In this document: positions 53,397-63,116 of the stretch, one piece after another
Position numbering within the stretch: the first letter of the stretch is position 1
Layout of the letters: each line of letters opens with the position of its first letter
Assembly (NCBI GenBank): GCA_022842065.1
Contig: JALHQH010000010.1
Coordinates: 1-64,000 of the forward strand
Direction: 5' to 3'
Origin: Caldilineaceae bacterium
GTDB lineage: Bacteria > Chloroflexota > Anaerolineae > Caldilineales > Caldilineaceae
Length of the DNA: 64,000 nucleotides
Notes under the pieces: model-generated
Database searches by the model: none
What the model saw: only the letters and a program-made list of their open reading frames with translations
Told to the model about the DNA's origin: nothing
Translations under genes and position numbers: made by a program

Positions 53397-56078
53397 TCAG
53401 GCGATCAAGATCGTTGGCCCCACTGGATAGCCGCCAAGGCTTTCACCAAAGAGGGCAAAGCCGTTACGATTTGCCGCATCGGCGGGGACGGTGAAGCGGA
53501 TGCGGAGTTCGGGTTGCTGCCCCAGTGTGGTCAGGGCATCACCGGCGACGACGATTTCGTTGAGAAAACCATAAGAACCAGGATCGATCTGGCGGTAGTG
53601 GCTGAGCACACCGCGCGCATCGGCTGGATCATCGGGCAGGTGAATAATACCCACCTCAATGCCATTGATGGTCACCACCACATCGCTGGGGGTCTGTTTG
53701 TCTGGTTCGGTCTGGGGGTAGTTGATGCCAAAGGTCTTCTGCGGCCAATCAATCTTGCGACCACCAGCGCGAGCACCAGCTTCAAAGAGCAGGCGCAGGG
53801 TTTGGGCATTATCCAACGTTTGGGGTAAGGCAACCAGATATTCAACCCAACCAGTGCCGCCCGCCGAAAACTTGCTGCCATCCGGCGCGGCGAAGGGCTG
53901 TGGCCAGGAACAATCAGCAAAGTGGCCGGGGGCAAAGGTGATGATCGTCCCCTGTGCCGGCACGGCTGACGGCGCACTGACTTCCACATTGACATAATTG
54001 CGGTGGCGGATCTGCCCTTGTGCATCTTCCAAGCGCAAGGCAATCGTCGCCAAGCCCGGTTGATTGGGCAAGGTGATTGCAAGTGCGCCGAGATCAGTAA
54101 TGCCAAAGCGCGTCGGCGTAACGTCAACTGTCCCTTCCTGCACCGTACCGCGTCCGCCCAGCTTGTCGATCAGATCAACCTGCCAATGCACGCGACCGGC
54201 CCCGATGGGCGCGCCCCAGTTACTCACAAAGAGCGGCGCACTAAATGAGCTGCCGGCCGCCAGCGTTTGACACGGCGGCGCATCAAGGCCAACAAAGTCA
54301 GCGCCGTTGAGGTCGGCGACAGTCATCCCCTCGACAAAAAAGTCATAGCCAAAACTTTTGGCGCTGCGGTCATAGTTGACAAAACCGTTGTGCTCCCACT
54401 CAATATCATCAAGCTCGGTGTAGACATAGCCGCAGATCTTGGCGTGGCGGCGCAATTCGCTCGTCTGGTATTTGAAACACCAGGCAATATCCTGGTCACC
54501 ACTGTTGGCGGCAATCCCACCATATTCGCTGTTCATCAGCGGTGCGGTTGATTGCACAAAGTTGTCGCCCAGGTCGTTCTGCCCGACATAGTTGAAGCTA
54601 GAGCCGGGATAGCTCAGGTCAACGACGCGTTGCACATGTTGGCGGACCTGTTGATAGTTATTGATGTAGAAATGCCACGAGTTGATGTCACTGTCCACAT
54701 GGTTGTAGTGACAGGGCGAGTTGTCTTCGACCAGGCGGGTCGGGTCGAGCTTCTTCGTCTCCAGATACATTTTGCGCACCCAGCGGTGGCTGTCACCCCG
54801 ATGGTGATTGGTCAAGCCCCAGGTTTCATTGAAGATAATCCAGGCGATGATCGACGGCGAGTTGTAATCACGAGCGATAGCCGCAGGGACGGTCGTTTCG
54901 ATCGTGCGGCGCATCTCCGGCGTATCGAGATCAGCGCAGGGAATATCGTAGAAGATCAGCAATCCCAACTTATCTGCCCAGTAGTAGTAACGTGGGTCGT
55001 TGATCTTGATGTGGCAGCGCAACATGTTCAAGCCCAGGTCCTTGGCCAGTTGGATGTCGCCGCGAATCACGTCGTCGGAGGGATAGGCGTGTAGCCCGGC
55101 AGGATGGAAAGCCTGATCCAGCGCGCCGCGCAGATAGACTGGTTCGCCGTTGAGGAAGATATATTCGTACTGATTCTCCCCCCACGTCCCGCGGCTGACG
55201 GTGCGCATGCCAAAGTAGGTGGAAACAGTGTCGGCAACCCCGCCGGCGGTTGGCGACAAAGTCACATCGACCTCATAGAGATAGGGCGAATCGGGCGACC
55301 AGAGTTTGGGTGAGGGCACCGGCAAGGTGAAGTGCACAGGCTGGCTGCCGGCGCGCAGATCGCGTTGCACGGTCACCGAGGCAAAGGCCTTGTTATGGGA
55401 AGTGACCTGTAGGGTATAGCTCCCCGCCTGCGCCACCTGAACGGTGAGTTTGACCGTCACCTGTTCTTGGGCCACGTCGGGCTCAAAACGAATGGCGGTA
55501 AGGTGGCTGGGGGCGCGCCCTTCCAACCAGACCGTCTGCCAGATGCCGCTGCTGTGCGTGTACCACCAGGGCACCTGTTTGCCAACCAGTGTGGTGACTT
55601 CGGCAATATCATAGGCGCGCACGGTGACGACGGCACTTTCGCCGGGCTGGACAAATTTGCTCAGATCAATCGAAAAGGGCAGGTAGCCATTGTCATGTTC
55701 GGCGGCAATGCGGCCATTGATCCAGACGCGAGCGTGCCAGTCAATCGCACCAAAATTGAGGAAAGGGGTCAAGCCCGCCCATTCCGCAGGTACCGTGAAC
55801 TCCCGTTCATACCAGCCCGCGCCCTTGTAATCGGGCCGGGTAACGCCAGATAGCGGACTCTCCCAGGGGAAGGGCACATTGATGGTTAGCGGCTTTTGTT
55901 CGATGCGAAAACGGGTGCCATAGAGCGGTGGCTGGCTGTAACGATTCTGCAAATACCAGCGCGCCTGCTCACCAATCAGGTTGGGGTCAAAGGCAAATTG
56001 CCAGGGGCCATTCAGGTTGAGCCACTGGGCGCGCTGAAAACGCGGATCGGGGTGTTCAGGACGTAAAATCGATGACAT
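53397..56078 (-). CDS. Glycoside hydrolase family 2 protein (beta-galactosidase/glucuronidase-like)
   Basis: An 893-residue GH2 enzyme. In order: a jelly-roll sugar-binding domain (about residues 15-190, GAGWYEREFTVP, VWINGRIAAEHDNGYLPFSIDLS), an Ig-like domain, the (beta/alpha)8 barrel (LRGALDQAFHPAGLH, LNMLRCHIKINDPRYYYWADKLGLLIFYD), and C-terminal beta domains from about residue 600. The acid/base Glu418 is in FNETWG and the nucleophile Glu518 in NSEYGG; both look intact. No signal peptide is seen, so it acts in the cytoplasm on imported sugars. Specificity cannot be assigned. ATG 56078, about 100 bases upstream of the membrane gene. Confidence 0.93.
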   Translation of the reverse strand: MSSILRPEHPDPRFQRAQWLNLNGPWQFAFDPNLIGEQARWYLQNRYSQPPLYGTRFRIEQKPLTINVPFPWESPLSGVTRPDYKGAGWYEREFTVPAEWAGLTPFLNFGAIDWHARVWINGRIAAEHDNGYLPFSIDLSKFVQPGESAVVTVRAYDIAEVTTLVGKQVPWWYTHSSGIWQTVWLEGRAPSHLTAIRFEPDVAQEQVTVKLTVQVAQAGSYTLQVTSHNKAFASVTVQRDLRAGSQPVHFTLPVPSPKLWSPDSPYLYEVDVTLSPTAGGVADTVSTYFGMRTVSRGTWGENQYEYIFLNGEPVYLRGALDQAFHPAGLHAYPSDDVIRGDIQLAKDLGLNMLRCHIKINDPRYYYWADKLGLLIFYDIPCADLDTPEMRRTIETTVPAAIARDYNSPSIIAWIIFNETWGLTNHHRGDSHRWVRKMYLETKKLDPTRLVEDNSPCHYNHVDSDINSWHFYINNYQQVRQHVQRVVDLSYPGSSFNYVGQNDLGDNFVQSTAPLMNSEYGGIAANSGDQDIAWCFKYQTSELRRHAKICGYVYTELDDIEWEHNGFVNYDRSAKSFGYDFFVEGMTVADLNGADFVGLDAPPCQTLAAGSSFSAPLFVSNWGAPIGAGRVHWQVDLIDKLGGRGTVQEGTVDVTPTRFGITDLGALAITLPNQPGLATIALRLEDAQGQIRHRNYVNVEVSAPSAVPAQGTIITFAPGHFADCSWPQPFAAPDGSKFSAGGTGWVEYLVALPQTLDNAQTLRLLFEAGARAGGRKIDWPQKTFGINYPQTEPDKQTPSDVVVTINGIEVGIIHLPDDPADARGVLSHYRQIDPGSYGFLNEIVVAGDALTTLGQQPELRIRFTVPADAANRNGFALFGESLGGYPVGPTILIA

Positions 56079-56314
56079 ATCGGGACTTTCTAAATTGGGT
56101 GAAATGAATCAAATTTTTCTGGGCAAAATGGGATGGTCACGGGCATTCTTTACGGCCGGCACGGTGGGCAGCCGCAGCCATCACGGGACAGTATATCACA
56201 TTGAAAGGTGGGTTAAAACATAAAGAACAGCGTTTCAGCAGGGAGCCAGCACAGCGCAAACTATGGTATACTACCACACAAGGCAAGTGTTCGACAATGG
56301 GTCAGGAGCAACTA

Positions 56315-57070
56315 ATGTCTGGAGAAACAACCGTACAGGTGGCAACCGCGGCAAGCCACGACAAGGGCGGTAACGGCAAGACTGATCATGATCGCGCCAA
56401 TGGGATAACCCCACCACTCCAAGCGGGTGACTTTTTAACCCGCGCCGAATTTGAGCGCCGCTATCATCGCCACCCTAATCTCAAAAAAGCCGAGTTGATC
56501 GAAGGAATTGTCTATATGCCATCCCCTGTAAATGCTGCCTATCATGGGAATCCGCATTTTGATCTGATCGCTTGGCTTGGTATCTATCGCGCCAGTGTAC
56601 CCGGCCTGTTTGGCAGCGACAACGCAACGCTCCGGCTCGATAATATTAACGAACCGCAGCCAGACGCGCTGCTCTATTTTGATCAAACACATGGAGGTCG
56701 CGTGCGCCTTGATGCCGAAGGGTATTTAGAAGGCCCAGTAGAGTTTGTACTAGAGGTCGCCGCCAGCAGTGCCAGCTATGATATGAATCAGAAGAAGGCA
56801 ACCTATGCGCGGCATGGCATTTTGGAATACCTGGTTGTCCTGACCCATGAGCGGCGTGTCGTTTGGTATGGCTTGCGTGATGGCAGCTACGCCGAACTTG
56901 CACCCGATGTTGCCGGCATTATCCACAGCGAGGTCTTTCCTGGGCTATGGCTAAACGTGCAGGCGCTCTGGGCGCGTGATCTGGCTGCCTTGCTGACTAC
57001 TGTGCAACAAGGGATCGCGACCGCTGAACACCAAGCATATATCGAGTCGTTGCAGCACAAACCAGGTTAA
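56315..57070 (+). CDS. Uma2-family (DUF820) nuclease-like protein, third copy
   Basis: A 251-residue Uma2 protein: FLTRAEFERRYHRHPNLKKAELIEGIVYMPSPV, EPQPDALLYF and VLEVAASSASYDMNQKKATYARHGILEYLVV. The PD-(D/E)xK residues look present. The first 40 residues are polar and disordered (SHDKGGNGKTDHDRANG). ATG 56315 follows GGAG at about 8 bases; the open frame upstream lacks a ribosome site. It belongs to a different subgroup from the pair at 24150-25513 and stands alone. Confidence 0.85.
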   Translation: MSGETTVQVATAASHDKGGNGKTDHDRANGITPPLQAGDFLTRAEFERRYHRHPNLKKAELIEGIVYMPSPVNAAYHGNPHFDLIAWLGIYRASVPGLFGSDNATLRLDNINEPQPDALLYFDQTHGGRVRLDAEGYLEGPVEFVLEVAASSASYDMNQKKATYARHGILEYLVVLTHERRVVWYGLRDGSYAELAPDVAGIIHSEVFPGLWLNVQALWARDLAALLTTVQQGIATAEHQAYIESLQHKPG

Positions 57071-57140
57071 TGCAGATCTAGGACTTATCCGTACAATGGA
57101 CAGCGCGCTGTGCACGCATCGAGTACTCTCGTGGCCCTAG

Positions 57141-57182
57141 CCAGTCCGTGACTGGCGGCAGGTTACGGACCATGCCGCGCAC
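57141..57182 (-). repeat. Dispersed 42-bp repeat, inverted copy
   Basis: On the minus strand it reads GTGCGCGGCATGGTCCGTAA and continues to the hairpin half CAGTCACGGACTGG. It is nearly identical to 28079-28120. It lies between the third Uma2 gene and a small gene. Confidence 0.75.
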
Positions 57183-57228
57183 GGTTGCGGTCTACCCATC
57201 GAGCGTAGATAGAAGGAGCACATACACA

Positions 57229-57483
57229 ATGCGATGGCAAGAAATTCGCCAAAACTATCCCGCCCAATGGTTATTAGTTGAAGCGTTAGAAGCCCATTCA
57301 GTTCCTGGGCAACGCATTGTCGAACAACTGTCAGTGATCGATACCTTTACCGACTCACCATCAGCGATGAAACTTTATCAGGAAATGCACCACCGTTCCC
57401 CCGATCGGGAACTCTATGTAGTAGACAGCAGCCGTGAACAACTTGAAATTCGGGAACGCCAGTGGATTGGCGTTCGTGGCTAA
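57229..57483 (+). CDS. Conserved small protein, 84 residues
   Basis: MRWQEIRQNYPAQWLLVEAL at the start, then a helix-strand pattern and a C-terminal RERQWIGVRG. From memory, similar small proteins in cyanobacteria and Chloroflexota often sit next to retropepsin-like (clan AA) aspartic protease genes; none follows here. ATG 57229 follows AAGGAG. Its stop is 8 bases from the convergent FG-GAP gene's stop. Function unknown. Confidence 0.7.
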   Translation: MRWQEIRQNYPAQWLLVEALEAHSVPGQRIVEQLSVIDTFTDSPSAMKLYQEMHHRSPDRELYVVDSSREQLEIRERQWIGVRG

Positions 57484-57491
57484 CCACTCGG

Positions 57492-59300
57492 CTATTCCCC
57501 TCGCACCACCGTCACCAATCCCTGCGACTCAATCCCCTCAACCACTGAACTCACCCCATCCGGCCAGCGAATCAGCAAGCCTTCCAGCTTAACAGTTTCC
57601 CCCAAACCAAAATGCACCCGCACCGGGTCGCCGGAGAGATAGCCGCTGGTGACACGCACATCGCGCTGCATGGTACCCTTGTCGGTCTTGAGCAGCAGTT
57701 GTGCCCCCACCCCATAATGATTGGACGAACTCGGCCAGGCCAATTCCACCTGTAGCCCCTGCCCCCCACAGAGTTGATTTTCAAAAAGCTGGGCGGATTG
57801 GCGCAAGTTGTTGACCACGATATCCAGGTCACCATCATTGTCGAGATCGGCCATCATCATGCCGCGACCACTTGTGGTGGCGCCCAGTTGCCATGCAGGG
57901 GCAGGCTGAAAGCTGCCATCCCCTTGGTTGCGGAAAGCTTGATTCTCCTCCACCAGTTCGCCATCGGGCAGGTGGGCAAAGAGGTTGGTGGCGATCATGC
58001 CGTTGACCACATAGATGTCAAGGTAACCGTCACTATCAAGATCGCCCAATTTGCCGGCCCAACTCCAGCCGGTGGCATCCACCCGTTCCCGGTTACTCAC
58101 ATTCTGCCAACGGCCGGCACTCACGGGAACTTGCAGCGTGTTAACCATCTGCTGGCGATCGCCAGCAAAGCGCTGATGGCGCGCGTCGGTGGCCTTTAAC
58201 ATGGGGAGCCAGCGTGCCATGATACTTGGGCTGGTGTCGTAGGGATTCATATCGGTGGTAAAGAGCGCAAGCAGACCGTTGTTGGCCAGATCACCCCAGT
58301 CAATGCTCATGGTGCTGAATGACGTTTCGGCAAAAGGGCTGGCAAGTTGCCAAGTGCCCGCCGGCTGCGTCCAGACCCGGTCGGGCAAGTCAAAATCATT
58401 GCCAACCCAGATATCGCGCCGGCCATCCGCATCCAAATCGATCAGCGCAACTGCCAGCGCTTCGGCCTCAGCGGTGAGGGGCAACGCCACAAAGGTCGCC
58501 GGCGTGGAGGGATCTTGGGTGTAGAGAAAGACGCCGGCCCCTTGATCCTGAGTGGGATCGTCGATGCCATGCTGGCGTAGATCGGTGTTATAAGAGCCGG
58601 TGACCAAATCCAGCGCGCCATCGCCATTGAGATCGGCCCAGGCCATGGCGTAAGCGTAACTTTCCACGCCGCTTAACGCGCTGCGCACAAAGCGTTTTCC
58701 ATACGAAGGAGCCTGTGATGGACGCGCCAAGGGGATCGCCAGATCCCCGCCCGGATCTGACGATCCGAGCTGAGCGGTTGCACTGGCGAGAAGATTATCA
58801 CCTTGATTGCGCCAATAAGAGAGCGTTTCGAGACCACGGTGGGTAAAGACGATATCAAGCCACCCGTCACCATCCACGTCAACAGTGGCGACACCGCGTG
58901 TATAGCGGTCAGCTAGGCTTTCCGGCCTAAATTCCAATCCCCCTTCATTCCAGAGGATCTCACTTTCACGGTCGATGCTGGCGAAAACCAGATCGAGATC
59001 GCCATCTTGGTCTAGATCGTTGATGGCCACCCCCGCGCCGTTACTTTCGTAGGTGCGGATCTCGCGCAGACGGGTGCCGGTGGCAAAGGGCAGGGTGTGG
59101 GTGACAAAGTGATCGAGGCAGGCGGTAGCCGCGGTAAGGGGTTTAACGTTTACCTGCACCGCGACTTCATTCGTCACCGTGAATTCTGAGCGTGCGGGGA
59201 GGGTTGACTGACAGCCACTCACAAGCAGCACGAACAGGAGAAAAAAGATGCCCTGTGGCAGTCGATAATTGATTAGGGTCAGGCAGGCGGTATTTTGCAT
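57492..59300 (-). CDS. FG-GAP/VCBS-repeat lipoprotein with C-terminal ASPIC/UnbV domain
   Basis: A 602-residue lipoprotein (lipobox VSGC, Cys30). FG-GAP/VCBS propeller blades carry calcium-type loops: DLDQDGDLDLVF, DVDGDGWLDIVF, DLNGDGALDLVTG, DLDADGRRDIWVG, DLDSDGYLDIYVVNG and DLDNDGDLDIVV. The end (YGVGAQLLLKTDKGTMQRDV and LIRWPDGVSSVVEG) is the ASPIC/UnbV domain seen in CRTAC1-like proteins. It would stand outside the membrane and bind ligands or polysaccharide. ATG 59300 follows GGAGAG. Next gene upstream is the DUF5107-TPR protein, on the same strand with a hairpin between. Confidence 0.88.
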   Translation of the reverse strand: MQNTACLTLINYRLPQGIFFLLFVLLVSGCQSTLPARSEFTVTNEVAVQVNVKPLTAATACLDHFVTHTLPFATGTRLREIRTYESNGAGVAINDLDQDGDLDLVFASIDRESEILWNEGGLEFRPESLADRYTRGVATVDVDGDGWLDIVFTHRGLETLSYWRNQGDNLLASATAQLGSSDPGGDLAIPLARPSQAPSYGKRFVRSALSGVESYAYAMAWADLNGDGALDLVTGSYNTDLRQHGIDDPTQDQGAGVFLYTQDPSTPATFVALPLTAEAEALAVALIDLDADGRRDIWVGNDFDLPDRVWTQPAGTWQLASPFAETSFSTMSIDWGDLANNGLLALFTTDMNPYDTSPSIMARWLPMLKATDARHQRFAGDRQQMVNTLQVPVSAGRWQNVSNRERVDATGWSWAGKLGDLDSDGYLDIYVVNGMIATNLFAHLPDGELVEENQAFRNQGDGSFQPAPAWQLGATTSGRGMMMADLDNDGDLDIVVNNLRQSAQLFENQLCGGQGLQVELAWPSSSNHYGVGAQLLLKTDKGTMQRDVRVTSGYLSGDPVRVHFGLGETVKLEGLLIRWPDGVSSVVEGIESQGLVTVVRGE

Positions 59301-59330
59301 CGTTTATGCTCTCCATACGCGAGACTATTA

Positions 59331-59396
59331 AGGTGACAGTCACTGTCCACAAACGGTTTCGTCTACCTCTAGCTTTGCGGACAGTGACTGTCACCT
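59331..59396. terminator. Hairpin between DUF5107-TPR and FG-GAP genes, overlapping a stop codon
   Basis: AGGTGACAGTCACTGTCC (59331-59348) pairs exactly with 59379-59396. The latter arm covers the TGA of the upstream gene (59391-59393). Within each arm TGACAGTCA is itself nearly palindromic. Confidence 0.7.
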
Positions 59397-62300
59397 AGAC
59401 GCGTTCGCTGTAGCCAAGCGGCGATGGATGGCGGCTCCAAGATGGTCGGCACGGAGGGTTGACACCTGATTAAAGTGGTGATTAGCCGCCGCCACATTGT
59501 CCAAACCCAACGCCCCCAACGCCAACATAAAGTGACAGTGGATGCGGTTGCGCTCGGTCAGGTCGTCGGCAAAGACAAGGAAATCGGGCAAGGAGACGGC
59601 AAAGTAATCGAGTTGCACGGCATCAGCGAGATGCGCTTGCCCATAGTCGATCAACTTCTGGAAGATCGCCTGCGCGTTGGCCGGCTGCCCCAATTGCTGA
59701 TAGGCCAAGCCCTGGTAGAAGATCATCTCCGGCGGCTGATCGTTGTAGAAGATAGCGGAGGTCGGCTCCGCCAAGCCAGTGGCGGCACGGGTAAACCAAG
59801 CCTGTGCCGCATCGGCTTTGTCTAACATTTTGTAGGCGCAGCCCAAATAATAAAAGAGCTGATTTTCCTGCGCGCCGTAGAGTTTGCCCTCGCCCAGGTT
59901 GTGGGGGTAACTTTGCGCCTGGGACAAACACACAATCGCCGCTTGGGCTTCGTCTTGCGCCAACAAGGCTTTGGCTTTTTCCATTAGACAAAGGACATAT
60001 TGCCCCGTGGCCTTGCCTTCACCCCCTTCCCACGGGTGAAAGTTGCGCTGCATGAGCAAGGCAAAGGCTTCATCATGGCGGCCTAACAGGTTGAGCAAGC
60101 TAATCCGCTCAATCGTCAGGTCATCGCGCTGGTTGACCAGCTCGGCGTGGGCTTCCAGGTTGGCGAGCCGTTCCGCTGGTAAACGATTGCGCTTTTTATA
60201 GAGTTGGTCGAGTTCAAAGAAGACGCGGGCATCATTTTGGTCGAGGGCAAAGGCCGTTTCGTAAGCAGTCAGTGCCGCGGCGGCATCGTGCCGTTGATTG
60301 TAATAGGCCAGCCCCAGGTTGCGGTACACGGTGGGAAAGGTTGGCAGCAGTTCGCGTGCCTTTTCCCAACAGGAGATTGCTTCGTCGTAACGCTGGTGGG
60401 CATACCAGAAGAGACCCAGCAGATAGGCGGCATGACCATCGTTGGGATTGTGCTGCAAGGCATCTTGCAGAGCGCTGACATCAACCAGTTTGTTGGGAAA
60501 ACAATAGGCCAGTGGTCGGGTCGCCGCCATTTGAAAGGCCGCGGCAGCAGCGATCTGATCGCCGGCCAAGTGATGGCACCAGCCGAGATAATAACCAGCC
60601 AGTGGATCGTTGCCGGGCACGGCAGTCAACAATTCGACGGCTTCCGACCACAGCCCTGCGGCCAGGTAGTCAAGCCCTAATTCGACATAGGTGTTGGCAT
60701 TGGCCGGCAGTGGGTTCGAAGTGGAGGTATGCTGCAACTGGTAACGCTCCCACTGCGCTCCATACTCCATGCGATCCAGTTCTAGTGCCAGCTCGATTTC
60801 ACGCTGCGCTTCCGCAAGGCGATCCAACCGGCGCAGCAGCACGATCTTGAGATGGCGCGCCTTGTGGTGGGTCCAGTTGCGGTGGAGGGAACGCACAATC
60901 AGGTCGAGCGCTTCCGCCAGTTGACCATTACGACAGGCCAGGCGCGCCAGTTCAAAGTAGGCGCTGTCCTGCCAAGCTGCATTCCAGGTTGCTTTGTAAA
61001 AGGCATCAAAGGCTTGGCGATCCCGGCCTTGGGCTTTGAGGGCCAGCCCCAAGTTGTAAAGCGGTTCCCCATCATAGGGATTGGGATTGCGCCTGGTCAA
61101 GCTGGCGACGGCGGTACGGAAATAGGCTTCAGCTTCGGCAAATTTGCCGCGCCGGTAGAGCAGCAAACCCAGCGCATTGTTACAGCGGCTATCGTGGGGA
61201 TCGCGGCGCAAGGCTTCGGCATAATAGGCTTCAGGACTAAAGGTGGCGTGGCGATACTGTTCCAGATGCAAGCCGTTGAGAAAGAGTTCTTCATTGGAAG
61301 CGATGTCGGCCGGGGGCTTAGCCGGGGTGGCTGGTGCAGGAATCACACTTTTCGCCTCGCTGAGCGGGGTAAATTCGATCAGGCGCTGTCCCGTCTCGGC
61401 ATCAAAAACTTGCAAGGTGACATCATCATGGCGCAGCACATTACGCCCACTATGGCCGCCGCGGCGCATAATCGCATGGGTATAGGTGACCATCACTTTT
61501 TCGGTGAAGGCGGTGGTTGGGTCCAATGTCGCAGTACGTTCGAACAGCGTGTCGCCGGTGTGCAGCAGCCGGATCAGCACCGTGCGCCCCTGGGTGACAT
61601 AAACGCCAATCGTCGCTTCGGTATCGTCAATCGTGAGGTTGACGACAACTTCACGGGTGGCGTTTTTGGCCCCGCCGATGCCCTTAAATGGCATAAAAAT
61701 CTGCGTAAAGTGCTTCTCCTCGCCGGGCATCAGCCAGGAAAAATCAGGTTGGTTATCGGTGTATGCGCCACACATCAACTCAATGTAGGGGCCATCCGCA
61801 TCGGTCAACTGGCGATCCCAGGCTTGGCCAAAGTCGCTGGTGCCCCAAGTCCACTGCTTTTTGCCGGGGACGATATGGTGGTTGGCGATGTGCATCATGC
61901 CTGCCTCGACCCCATGATCATAACAGCCGACAAAGTCAAAGTCGGAATGATAGGCCATGTAAGAGGTGGGGACCGGGATATTCTTGTAGCGCGAGATATC
62001 GGTACCCGGCGCGTAGTCGACTTTATAGTAAGTGCCGGTGGCAATTGGAAAGTCCGAGACGGCCCGTTTGCCATGATCCATCACGGCGTGAACATCAGGC
62101 GGGAAGATCGACTGGTAGTCGTTGTTGACATGGACCGCGGGGTTGGCCCACCAGAGAAAGGTCTGCGGTTCGCTGGTGCGGTTGTAAAGCTGCACAGCAA
62201 TTTCGAGATATGCGCGATCGGGGTAGAGACGAAAGCCATGCATGCCTTTGGTGTTAAACATAATCTCCAGTTCGGCACACCAGATCGTTTTGCTGCCGTC

Positions 62301-62738
62301 CGCGCCTTCGTCAATGCGCCAATCGACGGGCAGGTAGGTGCTAGGACGGTGATGTTGTGGCCAGTTGAACTCGATGCCGCCGGAGATCCACGGCCCATTC
62401 AGCCCCACCAGCGCCGGTTTGATCACCCGGTTGTAGTAGATGAAGTGATAGCCATTCGTCTTGTCTAGCGCCATTTGGACACGACCGCCCAATTCGGGTA
62501 GGATCATGATCTGGAGATAACGGTTTTCGAGAAAGAGCGCCGTCCACAGTTGGTCATGTTTCTCATCGTCAACCCGTTCGATCACTGGATAGGGGTAGAC
62601 GACCCCGCTGCTCCCCTGGTAAACGCGTTTTTCCAAGAAGACCGGATTCTGCTCCGGTTGGCCAATGCCATAAGTGGGAATCGTAACTTGTGTAGACCAG
62701 GCTTTGACGGTGTCGGTTGACATAAAAATCGGTTCCAT
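59391..62738 (-). CDS. DUF5107-domain protein with long TPR array
   Basis: A 1115-residue cytoplasmic protein. Residues about 10-380 match the DUF5107 pattern, a beta-rich domain of the galactose-mutarotase-like type (IMILPELGGRVQMALDKTNGYHFIYYNR, GPWISGGIEFNWPQHHRPSTY, LWWANPAVHVNNDYQSIFPPDV). From about 480 onward there are ten or more TPR units (YAEALRRDPHDSRCNNALGL, YNLGLALKAQGRDRQAFDAF, YRNLGLAYYNQRHDAAAALT). DUF5107-TPR proteins are found near carbohydrate-use genes, but the activity is not known to me. It may start at ATG 62738 or ATG 62723; the second has a GGAA site. The position next to GH2 and a sugar importer supports a glycan role. Confidence 0.85.
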   Translation of the reverse strand: MEPIFMSTDTVKAWSTQVTIPTYGIGQPEQNPVFLEKRVYQGSSGVVYPYPVIERVDDEKHDQLWTALFLENRYLQIMILPELGGRVQMALDKTNGYHFIYYNRVIKPALVGLNGPWISGGIEFNWPQHHRPSTYLPVDWRIDEGADGSKTIWCAELEIMFNTKGMHGFRLYPDRAYLEIAVQLYNRTSEPQTFLWWANPAVHVNNDYQSIFPPDVHAVMDHGKRAVSDFPIATGTYYKVDYAPGTDISRYKNIPVPTSYMAYHSDFDFVGCYDHGVEAGMMHIANHHIVPGKKQWTWGTSDFGQAWDRQLTDADGPYIELMCGAYTDNQPDFSWLMPGEEKHFTQIFMPFKGIGGAKNATREVVVNLTIDDTEATIGVYVTQGRTVLIRLLHTGDTLFERTATLDPTTAFTEKVMVTYTHAIMRRGGHSGRNVLRHDDVTLQVFDAETGQRLIEFTPLSEAKSVIPAPATPAKPPADIASNEELFLNGLHLEQYRHATFSPEAYYAEALRRDPHDSRCNNALGLLLYRRGKFAEAEAYFRTAVASLTRRNPNPYDGEPLYNLGLALKAQGRDRQAFDAFYKATWNAAWQDSAYFELARLACRNGQLAEALDLIVRSLHRNWTHHKARHLKIVLLRRLDRLAEAQREIELALELDRMEYGAQWERYQLQHTSTSNPLPANANTYVELGLDYLAAGLWSEAVELLTAVPGNDPLAGYYLGWCHHLAGDQIAAAAAFQMAATRPLAYCFPNKLVDVSALQDALQHNPNDGHAAYLLGLFWYAHQRYDEAISCWEKARELLPTFPTVYRNLGLAYYNQRHDAAAALTAYETAFALDQNDARVFFELDQLYKKRNRLPAERLANLEAHAELVNQRDDLTIERISLLNLLGRHDEAFALLMQRNFHPWEGGEGKATGQYVLCLMEKAKALLAQDEAQAAIVCLSQAQSYPHNLGEGKLYGAQENQLFYYLGCAYKMLDKADAAQAWFTRAATGLAEPTSAIFYNDQPPEMIFYQGLAYQQLGQPANAQAIFQKLIDYGQAHLADAVQLDYFAVSLPDFLVFADDLTERNRIHCHFMLALGALGLDNVAAANHHFNQVSTLRADHLGAAIHRRLATANASR

Positions 62739-63116
62739 TTTCTTTGGCTAAGATCAGGTGTCCCGATGGGACAGGCTAGTAGCGTATTGAAATACGCTGC
62801 TGAGATGCAAAACCCGTTGGTGCTTTGCACCCGCTTTGCGAAAAAACGGGTTCGGTGCGAATGCGTTTTAACGCATTTTGCGTCTCAGCCACCATGTTTC
62901 AACTGGTGGCGAATTAGTCGGGTGATACAGGGTTGGGATTATTATACCAAAGGTTAATCACTTAGCGCTGATCGAGACAGGTGGTTGGCGTTTTGGCACA
63001 GCAGCGTGCTTGGGCTGAATTAGTGTGCGGTTGTCAACAAAGTTGGCGATTGGCCAAAGCAGATTACAATAGAAAACCAAATAACCTTTTTCCACAACAC
63101 ATAGAAGCAGCAGCTT
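62739..63116. other. Divergent intergenic region upstream of proB
   Basis: About 380 bases without a gene. Most of it is the structured element at 62778-62910. The rest is AT-rich and must hold the promoters for proB and the DUF5107 gene. I see no clear promoter pair. Confidence 0.5.
62778..62910. ncRNA. Multi-branched structured element, family unknown
   Basis: Five helices tile 133 bases. First, AGTAGCGTATT/AATACGCTGCT (62778-62788, 62791-62801, one wobble). Then a closing stem GCTGAGATGCAAAA (62799-62812) with 62876-62889, one wobble. It encloses AACCCGTT/AACGGGTT (62811-62818, 62845-62852), which itself holds GGTGC/GCACC and CGC/GCG hairpins with TTT loops, and ATGCGTT/AACGCAT (62861-62876). 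Last, GCCACCA/TGGTGGC (62888-62910). The first and second stems overlap by three bases and may be alternatives. It resembles a folded RNA or a composite repeat; I cannot match it to a known family. Confidence 0.45.

Noticed and set aside
60852..62468. A 538-residue open frame on the plus strand
   Set aside because: It lies entirely antisense to the DUF5107-TPR gene, has no family motif, and is explained by codon bias of the real gene.
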